Assembly (NCBI GenBank): GCA_903867275.1 | Contig: CAIPQY010000018.1 | Location: 1-21,848 of the forward strand | Length of the DNA stretch: 21,848 nt | Direction of reading: 5' to 3' | Source: an uncultured bacterium | GTDB taxonomy: Bacteria > Planctomycetota > Phycisphaerae > Phycisphaerales > SM1A02 | Part shown: positions 16,433 through 21,848 of the stretch, in pieces | Layout of the letters: each line of letters begins with the position of its first letter | How positions within the stretch are numbered: position 1 is the stretch's first letter | Notes under the pieces: generated by a model | The model's database searches: none | What the model was told of the DNA's origin: nothing | What the model saw: the letters and a program-made list of their open reading frames with translations, nothing else | Made by a program: the position numbers and the translations under genes

Positions 16433-17047
16433 TCAGCGGCCGGAGCCGCCATCGATGAATCGTTCGGGCTTGGCGGCCAGGTCGGTGCGCGCGGCATCGA
16501 GCATGGCGGCCTGCATGCGACGCAGGCGAGTGGCGACGCTGCCGTCGATCAGCTGGTCGCCGATGCGCAGCTTGATGCCGCCGATCATGGCGGCGTCGGC
16601 GTAGCTGTGCAGCACGGCTTCCTTGCCGAAGGCGCTCTTCACGCGCGCCTTCACGGCGGTGGCCACCTCGTCGGGCAGCGCACCACCGTTGACGGTGTAC
16701 ACATCGACCTCGACCTTGCCGAAGCGCTCCTGCAGCAGCTGATCGAAGGCGTCGCCGATCTCGAGCAGGTGGCCGAGGCGACCCTTGCGGCTGAGCACCA
16801 TCACGAAGTTCAGCAGCAGGTCGCTGACGTTGCCCTTGAGGATGCGCTGCAGGCTGGCCTCGCGCTCCACGCGGTCAAGCATGGGGCTGGCAAGGAACTC
16901 GCGGAACTTCGCATCGGCGCGAGCGGCTTCGCACAGCGCATCGAGCTCGCCGCCCATCTGGGCCGGCGCGTCGGCGCCCTGCTTGAGCGACAGCTCGAGC
17001 AGGCTGGTTGCGTAGACCTTGGCGACGGCGTCGACGTGGGTGGACAT
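16433..17047 (-). CDS. atpH: F-type ATP synthase subunit delta
   Basis: A 204-residue OSCP/delta subunit that fixes F1 to the b-subunit stalk. Typical features are the N-terminal helical bundle (KVYATSLLELSLKQG near residue 10) and the C-terminal signature GGIKLRIGDQLIDGSV followed by ATRLRRM. It is about 25 residues longer than E. coli delta, mostly in a C-terminal tail (AKPERFIDGGSGR). It lies 19 nt downstream of atpF and 36 nt upstream of atpA, so it is operonic. The ribosome site is weak (GAG). Confidence 0.95.
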   Translation of the reverse strand: MSTHVDAVAKVYATSLLELSLKQGADAPAQMGGELDALCEAARADAKFREFLASPMLDRVEREASLQRILKGNVSDLLLNFVMVLSRKGRLGHLLEIGDAFDQLLQERFGKVEVDVYTVNGGALPDEVATAVKARVKSAFGKEAVLHSYADAAMIGGIKLRIGDQLIDGSVATRLRRMQAAMLDAARTDLAAKPERFIDGGSGR

Positions 17048-17066
17048 GGTCGTCTCGTGTGCTGGC

Positions 17067-17609
17067 TCAGCGGCTGCTGAGCTCGCTCAGGCTTTCCTCG
17101 ACCAGACGCTTCTGGTCGCCGGGCTGGATCTCGCGCTTCAGGATCTTGCCTGCCACGGTGGTGGCCAGGCCGGCGGCCATCGCATGGATCTCGCTGATCG
17201 CGGCGCGCTTGGCGCCCTCGAGCTCCTGCGTGGCGCGGTTCTTCATGTCCTCGAGTTCCTTCGCAGCGGTGGCGCGAAGCTCCTCGGCCTGACGCTCGGC
17301 TTCGGCGCGCGCCGCACGCACGGTGCGGTCGGCCTCGGCGCGGGCTTCCTCCAGGCGCTTCTCGAACTCCACCTGCGCGGCCTTGGCCTTGGCCTGCGCG
17401 GCCTCGGCTGCACGGATCTCGCCCAGGATCTTGTTGTTGCGGTCATCGAGGCCCTTCACGATCTTGGGCCACACGAAGATGGCCAGGAAGGCGAAGGCGA
17501 GCAGGAACACCACGATCGCGGTGGCTGCCGGAAGGGCGTCCAGCTTGATCAGCTCAGGCGAGGCGCCTTCGGATGCCAGCATCACGATCGGTGCGAAATT
17601 CGCAGTCAT
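17067..17609 (-). CDS. atpF: F-type ATP synthase subunit b
   Basis: A 180-residue b subunit, the peripheral stalk linking Fo to F1. One membrane helix (about 26-46, AIVVFLLAFAFLAIFVW) is followed by a long Ala/Glu/Arg/Lys coiled coil to the C terminus (RLVEESLSELSSR). I chose ATG 17609 over a TTG two codons earlier (17615), because GGAG sits 6 nt before the ATG. The roughly 24 residues before the helix are longer than in E. coli b. Only one b gene is present, so no b/b' pair. An intercistronic hairpin separates it from atpE. Confidence 0.95.
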   Translation of the reverse strand: MTANFAPIVMLASEGASPELIKLDALPAATAIVVFLLAFAFLAIFVWPKIVKGLDDRNNKILGEIRAAEAAQAKAKAAQVEFEKRLEEARAEADRTVRAARAEAERQAEELRATAAKELEDMKNRATQELEGAKRAAISEIHAMAAGLATTVAGKILKREIQPGDQKRLVEESLSELSSR

Positions 17610-17639
17610 GGACAACTCCGCGAAGGAGAGAAGGGAAAG

Positions 17640-17664
17640 CCTCCCCGGCGCGAGGCCGGGGAGG
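17640..17664 (-). terminator. Intercistronic hairpin between atpE and atpF
   Basis: CCTCCCCGGC and GCCGGGGAGG pair perfectly over 10 bp around a 5-nt loop. The hairpin begins 19 nt after the atpE stop and on the minus strand is followed by CTTTCCCTTCTC. It looks like an attenuator or RNA-stability element that would raise c-subunit expression relative to downstream genes. Confidence 0.6.
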
Positions 17665-17683
17665 CCGGTTCAGACGGAAAGGC

Positions 17684-18004
17684 TCAGGCCTTGTTGAAGC
17701 CGAGCAGACCAACGACCACCGCGAAGAGGGCAACGCCTTCCACGAGGGCCGCGGTGAGAATCATGTTCACGAAGATGCGGCCGGCCATCTCGGGCTGGCG
17801 AGCGATGCTCTCCACCGCTGCGCTGCCGATGCGGCCGATGCCCCAGCCTGCGCCCAACACGGCCATGCCGGTGGCGAGACCAGCGCCGAGGCCGGCGAGG
17901 CTGCTGCCGGTGGCGGCGGTGGCGCCGTCCGCGGCGAGAGCGGGGTTCGAGGCGAACAGGAAGGCGCCGATGGCGGCAACGAGAGCGAGCTTCATGGTCT
18001 TCAT
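17684..18004 (-). CDS. atpE: F-type ATP synthase subunit c with N-terminal extension
   Basis: A 106-residue c-ring subunit. The mature-like hairpin spans about residues 33-104: a glycine-rich helix (LGAGLATGMAVLGAGWGIG), the polar loop SIARQPE, and a second helix carrying the ion-binding Glu89 (ALVEGVAL). The residues aligned to the Na+ ligands of Ilyobacter c (Gln32, Ser66) are Ile and Gly here, so I infer H+ coupling. Residues 1-24 look like a signal peptide ending PALA before AD, an extension absent from E. coli c. The start at 18004 is chosen because GGAG lies 9 nt upstream; the ATG at 17995 is less well placed. Confidence 0.95.
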   Translation of the reverse strand: MKTMKLALVAAIGAFLFASNPALAADGATAATGSSLAGLGAGLATGMAVLGAGWGIGRIGSAAVESIARQPEMAGRIFVNMILTAALVEGVALFAVVVGLLGFNKA

Positions 18005-18036
18005 GGGTCTGGTCTCCGTAGGTAAGAGTCGGTCAG

Positions 18037-18081
18037 TGCGGCTCCGTGCCGCAATGTTCGGTCCGCCGCGGACGCCCGCGG
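18037..18081 (-). promoter_or_regulatory. Hairpins between atpB and atpE
   Basis: Two stems lie in the 87-nt gap: TGCGGC-TCCGT-GCCGCA (18037-18053) and CCGCGG-ACGC-CCGCGG (18066-18081). Neither has a U-tract. Together with the hairpin after atpE they flank the c-subunit gene and may protect or process its mRNA. Confidence 0.4.
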
Positions 18082-18091
18082 ACGGTTTCGT

Positions 18092-19078
18092 TCAGTGGTG
18101 GGCCTCCGCCGCGGCGTGCCCGTGTTCCTCGTGATGCTCTTCGCCGTGCTCCTCGTCGTGATGGCTCATCGTGCTGATGAACACCGCGGTGAGGAACATG
18201 AAGATGAACGCCTGCAGGAAGGCGACGAACACCTCGAGGAAGAAGATGATGAGCGCGAAGCTTCCGCTGGCCGCCGTGATGGCGCCCACCGAGAAGGTGC
18301 CCAGGCCGCCCTTGGCAGCCATCAGGCCGAACATGAGCAGCGTGGCCATCAGCGTGTGGCCACCCACCATGTTGGCGAAGAGTCGGATGGCGAGCGCGAT
18401 CGGCTTGATGAACATGCCGAGGAACTCCACCACGAAGATCACGGGAATGACCAGGTACAGGCCCTTGGGGCCGCGCACCAGATCGCTGCCGCCGCACAGA
18501 TGCTCCAGCCAGCCGCCGAAGCCCAGCTCGCGGAAGGAGTGGATCTGGATCACCGCGAAGCAGATCGCGGCAAGGCCACCGGTGACCATCAGGTTCGCCG
18601 TGGCGGTGCCGCCGAACAGGATGAACTCGTCACCATCCGGCACGCCGAAGCTGTGCTTCAGCATGTGCTGGATGTCTGCGAAAGGCAGCAGGCCGAACAG
18701 GTTCACCACCAGCAGGAAGAAGAACAAGCTGAGCAGGAAGGGCAGGTAGCGGCGCGTCTGCGCCTCGCCCATCACCGGCACCAGCATCTGGTCACGCAGG
18801 CCGACCACGATCGCCTCGACGAACTGACCCAGACGGCTCTTCGCGATGAAACGCTCGGTGCCCTGGCCTTCCGATCCGGTCTGGATGCTCTTGGCGGCGC
18901 GCCACAGCAGGAAGCACACCAGCAGGCCCGAGAAGATGATCACGACGCAGCTCACGGGCACGCCCGCATCCTGCGTGAAGCGCCATCCGCTCCAGGCGGC
19001 TGGAGCCTTCACGCCGTACATCGGCTTGTCAACGACGTGGCCGAGTGGATTGTCGCCGCTGGCGAGGAGGAAGTTCAT
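18092..19078 (-). CDS. atpB: F-type ATP synthase subunit a
   Basis: A 328-residue a subunit, the stator channel of Fo. It has about five to six membrane helices. The essential Arg232 is in KPIALAIRLFANMVGGH; Glu218 (VEFLG) and Glu282/Gln289 (LEVFVAFLQAF) are other conserved polar residues. It is long for the family because of an N-terminal extension, a charged loop at about 62-80, and a C-terminal tail (306-328) holding nine His and six Glu, plus one Asp. It overlaps the stop of the upstream membrane gene by 4 nt (ATGA), so translation is coupled. The His/Glu tail is on the mature protein and may bind metal, though this is only a composition-based guess. Confidence 0.97.
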   Translation of the reverse strand: MNFLLASGDNPLGHVVDKPMYGVKAPAAWSGWRFTQDAGVPVSCVVIIFSGLLVCFLLWRAAKSIQTGSEGQGTERFIAKSRLGQFVEAIVVGLRDQMLVPVMGEAQTRRYLPFLLSLFFFLLVVNLFGLLPFADIQHMLKHSFGVPDGDEFILFGGTATANLMVTGGLAAICFAVIQIHSFRELGFGGWLEHLCGGSDLVRGPKGLYLVIPVIFVVEFLGMFIKPIALAIRLFANMVGGHTLMATLLMFGLMAAKGGLGTFSVGAITAASGSFALIIFFLEVFVAFLQAFIFMFLTAVFISTMSHHDEEHGEEHHEEHGHAAAEAHH

Positions 19079-19539
19079 GAGTGGTCTGGTGGCGAGTTCG
19101 AGGTGCTGATCCGTCGCGCGGAAGTCGCCGCCGCGGCAAGAACCGTTCTCGCAATCACCGCGGTTTCAACCGCAAGCGACACGAGGTAGGTACCGGCCAG
19201 GGCGAGGAGGAATCCCTCCGCCGAAGGGGGGCGGGAGTATAGCAATAGGGCCAGAAACGGCGTTCCTATGAAGCGAATCACGGTTGCGGCAAGCCAGCGC
19301 GTGCTCCACTCGGAGGGTGTGCGGGAGGCCCACGGCGCGAGGATGAGCAGCCCGACCAGCATGACGCAGGACGCCAGAATCGCTCCAAGTGCTGCAGAGG
19401 AAGAGACTTCTGTGTTCCACAGGCCCAGTGGAGCAATCAGCAGCGCCCCACCAACGCACCCGACCGACGCCACGAGCCAACTGCCTGCGACCGCCAGAAA
19501 GTTCAGGCGGATCGGCGTTTCAGCGGCTGGCGGGGTCAT
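19075..19539 (-). CDS. Four-helix membrane protein, ATP synthase subunit I-like
   Basis: A 154-residue hydrophobic protein with four predicted membrane helices (about 12-37, 50-70, 83-102, 109-134) and a Ser/Ala-rich basic tail. In position and topology it matches AtpI/subunit I proteins, which are encoded just before atpB and help assemble the c ring. Sequence similarity alone is not enough for me to name it. It overlaps atpZ by 20 nt at its start and atpB by 4 nt at its end. AAGGA lies about 6 nt before the ATG, inside the atpZ coding sequence. Confidence 0.65.
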   Translation of the reverse strand: MTPPAAETPIRLNFLAVAGSWLVASVGCVGGALLIAPLGLWNTEVSSSAALGAILASCVMLVGLLILAPWASRTPSEWSTRWLAATVIRFIGTPFLALLLYSRPPSAEGFLLALAGTYLVSLAVETAVIARTVLAAAATSARRISTSNSPPDHS

Positions 19540-19822
19540 GGGGTTCCTTGTTTCGGCGCTCCGGCGGGCGGCGATCCAATTCGGCGTTCATTTTCCAGGC
19601 GCTCCGGACAAGCGTGTACACGCCCACCAGCACGCCAGCGGCGCTGCCGATGGTGACGCCCCAGTCACCCTGACCGCGCCAACGGTCGATCAGCCATCCG
19701 ATCAGCAGACCGGCGCCCACCTGCGAGACGGATTCGAAGCCGATGCCCATCATGCGATAGCCCATGCGCACTTCCTCGCGCTCGCGCTTGGAGGGCTTGG
19801 GGGTCTGACGGCCGTCGGGCAT
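19520..19822 (-). CDS. atpZ: AtpZ/AtpI-family small membrane protein
   Basis: A 100-residue protein with a charged N terminus, two membrane helices (about 29-46 and 56-73) and a basic C-terminal tail. GIGFESVSQVGAGLLIGWLID and the following glycine-rich second helix match the AtpZ (ATPase gene 1) family, accessory proteins encoded at the head of atp operons. It is the first gene of this operon and lies 41 nt from the divergent nuoI. A -10-like TAGGTT sits 7 nt before the ATG, without a clear -35. Confidence 0.8.
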   Translation of the reverse strand: MPDGRQTPKPSKREREEVRMGYRMMGIGFESVSQVGAGLLIGWLIDRWRGQGDWGVTIGSAAGVLVGVYTLVRSAWKMNAELDRRPPERRNKEPHDPASR

Positions 19823-19863
19823 GGGCCGAAACCTACCCGAGGCGGCTAGGATGGGGGCCTGCC

Positions 19864-20421
19864 ATGGCCATCCGTGATGACGAAATCGTGAATGTCTCGA
19901 TCAAGCCCCTCTCGCGCTCCGAGAGCCTGTTCGTGCCCGAGGTGTTCAAGGGCCTGGGCACCACGCTCCGGCACGCCTTCGAGAACTTCGGCCGCAACGG
20001 CTCGAACAAGAAGAACATCTGGGTGCTGCAGTACCCCGAGCAGAAGCGCGACGATCGGCCCGTGGAAGAGGGTGGCCAGTACAAGCCGTATTTCCGCGGC
20101 GTGCACCGCCTGAACAAGGACGAGGACGGACGCGTGCGCTGCGTGGCGTGCTTCATGTGCGCCACCGCGTGCCCCGCCAACTGCATCCACATCGTGGCCG
20201 ATGCCAGCCCGTGGGAGGATCGCGAGAAGTATCCGAAGCAGTTCGACATCGACGAGCTGCGCTGCATCTACTGCGGCATGTGCGAAGAGGCCTGCCCCTG
20301 CGACGCGATCGAACTCACGCCGCACTACGAGGTGACGGGCCTGTCGCGCAACGAGCTGATCTTCGACAAGTCGAAGCTGCTGCAGGTGTACGACGAGACG
20401 GTCGGCGAGAAGCCCATGTAA
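19864..20421 (+). CDS. nuoI: NADH-quinone oxidoreductase subunit I (8Fe ferredoxin type)
   Basis: A 185-residue complex I subunit that passes electrons through two [4Fe-4S] clusters towards quinone. The two cluster motifs are CVACFMCATACPANC (Cys93, 96, 99, 103, 107) and CIYCGMCEEACPCDAI (Cys134, 137, 140, 144). In each, the fourth Cys followed by Pro binds the other cluster. Typical NuoI context residues RGVHRLN and DIDELRC are present, and the length fits. No other nuo gene is nearby: the atp operon starts 41 nt away on the other strand and a repeat follows. A -10-like TAGGAT (19847-19852) lies 11 nt before the ATG; there is no good Shine-Dalgarno. It could serve complex I encoded elsewhere or a related enzyme. 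Confidence 0.93.
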   Translation: MAIRDDEIVNVSIKPLSRSESLFVPEVFKGLGTTLRHAFENFGRNGSNKKNIWVLQYPEQKRDDRPVEEGGQYKPYFRGVHRLNKDEDGRVRCVACFMCATACPANCIHIVADASPWEDREKYPKQFDIDELRCIYCGMCEEACPCDAIELTPHYEVTGLSRNELIFDKSKLLQVYDETVGEKPM

Positions 20422-20422
20422 G

Positions 20423-20539
20423 TCCGATACAAGGGACGGGGGTACGTATAGGACGCGAGTGCAACGCGCGAAGGTTGTTCCTTAGGGTCTAAACACGGCG
20501 CCGATAAACACCCCCGTCCCCTGTATGGCCCCTGTATGG
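20423..20539. repeat. Palindromic REP-like element, copy 2, with tandem repeat
   Basis: The 17-bp arms 20427-20443 (starting ATACAAGGGACGGGGGT) and 20510-20526 pair with one mismatch across a 66-nt interior. The left arm also sits in a nested palindrome, GTCCGATAC (20422-20430) against GTATAGGAC (20446-20454), one mismatch. The right end carries a perfect tandem CCCCTGTATGG (20518-20528, 20529-20539). It shares GGGACGGGGGT and TCCGATAC with 14719-14775 and lies between convergent nuoI and the AsmA-like gene, where it could also fold as a transcript end. Confidence 0.7.
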
Positions 20540-20544
20540 GACGC

Positions 20545-21848
20545 TCAGCGCTTCTTGCCGAACAGGTCGCCCAGCGCGCCGCCGATCCCCTTCTCGACGC
20601 CGTCGAGGATGTTGCCGCCGGCACCCTTGGGCAAGTCGACCTCGGGGCTCACATCCATCTTCAGGTTGTTGGAACCGTCGAGCGGTCCGGTGAAGCTCAC
20701 CTTCACCTGCAACGCCTGCTGAATCGTGTCATTGGACTTGCCGAGCGCGTTGTTGATGCTGCCAAGCACCTTGGCCATGCCGGGAATGCTCGCCATGACG
20801 TTGGTCACGCTGCTGGCCGGGTAGCGGATCGTGATGGGTTCGGCGAAGGCAGGCGAACGCCGCAGATCGATGCGCGCGTCGCTCAACAGCGTCTGCTGCC
20901 AGCCGCTGTTGCCCAGACGTCCCACCTGCACCTTGAAATCGCGATAGGTCAGCACGCCCTGCGCGATCACGCCGTTCAGCGGCGAGATCAGGCCGGGAAC
21001 GGTCTTGCCCTGCGTGCCCTTGATCATGTCCATCACGCCGAGGAACTGCGCGCTCTTCTCCATCTCCACCTCGCCGATGTCCACCGTGAAGTTGGCGTCG
21101 AGTTGCGCCATGTCCACGGGAATGCCGATGCGCGCCGCCGACACGGTGGCCTGAATCGGCCGACCGTCGGTGGTGCGCATGTCCGCCAGCAACGGGTTGA
21201 TGGGTCGAAGAATGCGCGCGCGGAAGTTCTCGTCAGGTTGCAGCGTCGCGGTGATCGGCGCATCGGGCGCCACGCTGAACACGCCGCCCGACAGCCGCCC
21301 CACCGGCATCTGCACGTTGACCAGCGGGCTGGTGAAGGTGCCCTTGAAGAAGTCCTCCTTGGCGTTGCCGGACTTGCCGGCGAGGTCCACCGTGAACACC
21401 GGACCCAGCATGTCGACCAGATAGCCGTCCATGCCCGCGAGCTGATCCGCCACCGCGGTTGGGAAGTCCTTCACGTTCACCGCGGCGACCACGCTGCCCT
21501 CACCGATGGCAATCTGCTTCTGCGCGTTCAGCAGATGCTTGGTCTCCAGCGACACGCGCATGGGCGCAGGCGCACTGCCCTGCGCCGACAGCGAACCCGT
21601 GAGCAGCACACTGGTGCCCACACCGCCCTGCGAGAGCAGCTTGAGTTCGTTGGCGCCGAAATCGAGCGCAGGCCCATTCTCGGGCTGCACCTTCCATGGT
21701 TCAAGCCGCACGAAGACATCCAGGTTGGAACCCTGCGCGAGCACCTGCGGCGTGCCTTGCGCGTTGGCCGGCAGCGTGCATGCGTTCACGGTGGCCGCCA
21801 GGCTCATGACGTCGCAACCCTTCACCGGAAGGTTCATCTGCTTGAGCA
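20545..21848 (-). CDS. Large beta-rich exported protein, possibly AsmA-like (C-terminal part)
   Basis: At least 433 residues, and the frame stays open to the window edge, so this is the C-terminal part of a longer gene; an ATG at 21837 is internal or coincidental. The sequence alternates short hydrophobic and polar stretches (for example GVLTYRDFKVQVGRLG and PITIRYPASSVTNVM) with no membrane helix, suggesting extended beta structure. The end is glycine-rich (GGNILDGVEKGIGGALGDLFG). This resembles the C-terminal halves of AsmA/TamB-type envelope proteins that help lipid transport, but I see no diagnostic motif. Its stop is next to the second repeat element. Treat the family as tentative. Confidence 0.55.
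   Translation of the reverse strand, partial: LKQMNLPVKGCDVMSLAATVNACTLPANAQGTPQVLAQGSNLDVFVRLEPWKVQPENGPALDFGANELKLLSQGGVGTSVLLTGSLSAQGSAPAPMRVSLETKHLLNAQKQIAIGEGSVVAAVNVKDFPTAVADQLAGMDGYLVDMLGPVFTVDLAGKSGNAKEDFFKGTFTSPLVNVQMPVGRLSGGVFSVAPDAPITATLQPDENFRARILRPINPLLADMRTTDGRPIQATVSAARIGIPVDMAQLDANFTVDIGEVEMEKSAQFLGVMDMIKGTQGKTVPGLISPLNGVIAQGVLTYRDFKVQVGRLGNSGWQQTLLSDARIDLRRSPAFAEPITIRYPASSVTNVMASIPGMAKVLGSINNALGKSNDTIQQALQVKVSFTGPLDGSNNLKMDVSPEVDLPKGAGGNILDGVEKGIGGALGDLFGKKR

Overview
The window is a GC-rich bacterial chromosome segment (about 64% G+C by eye) with closely packed genes and two small repeat-bearing gaps. The gene content suggests a Planctomycetota-like bacterium, possibly Phycisphaerae. 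The clues are an F-type ATP synthase c subunit with a signal-peptide-like extension, paired FabZ-like dehydratases around an enlarged acyl carrier protein, an FtsK with a very acidic linker, and core operons that look broken up (an atp cluster without gamma, beta and epsilon, and a lone nuoI). The phylum is an inference; no rRNA is present.

Layout. (1) 21-4141, minus strand: ftsK, then a FabZ-like dehydratase, an acyl carrier protein and a second FabZ-like dehydratase. (2) 4176-11293, minus strand: one apparent operon from a strong promoter with an overlapping dyad. It holds a PadR regulator, a HAAS plus putative-sensor membrane protein, a DUF4097-type secreted beta-repeat protein, an ABC ATPase, and a giant ABC-2 permease fused to an M1 metallopeptidase domain, and it ends at a likely terminator. 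(3) 11522-12094, plus strand: a winged-helix regulator. Converging on it is a minus-strand pair, a PfkB sugar kinase and a Wzz-like two-helix membrane protein. (4) 13812-14203: no convincing long gene, but a run of hairpins, a near-perfect Shine-Dalgarno with a 12-codon ORF, and a strong intrinsic terminator, directly before a yeast-type (FCY1-like) cytosine deaminase. (5) 14719-14822: a palindromic repeat and a bidirectional terminator. (6) 14846-19822, minus strand: the atp operon in the order atpZ, a membrane subunit-I-like gene, atpB, atpE, atpF, atpH, atpA. (7) 19864-20421, plus strand: a stand-alone nuoI. (8) A second palindromic repeat, then the C-terminal part of a large beta-rich, possibly AsmA-like protein that runs off the right edge.

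How the genes work together. The atp genes give the Fo sector plus delta and alpha; the remaining F1 genes must lie elsewhere. The PadR operon couples a regulator, a membrane sensor, a cell-surface beta-repeat protein and an ABC system whose permease carries an extracytoplasmic zinc peptidase, which suggests an envelope-maintenance or peptide-handling module. The FabZ-ACP-FabZ set looks like part of a specialised fatty-acid route. Several first genes of transcription units lack a Shine-Dalgarno and have -10-like hexamers 9-11 nt before the start codon, suggesting leaderless mRNAs. The multi-hairpin RNA region before the cytosine deaminase and the PadR-M1 operon are the best candidates for something not yet described.
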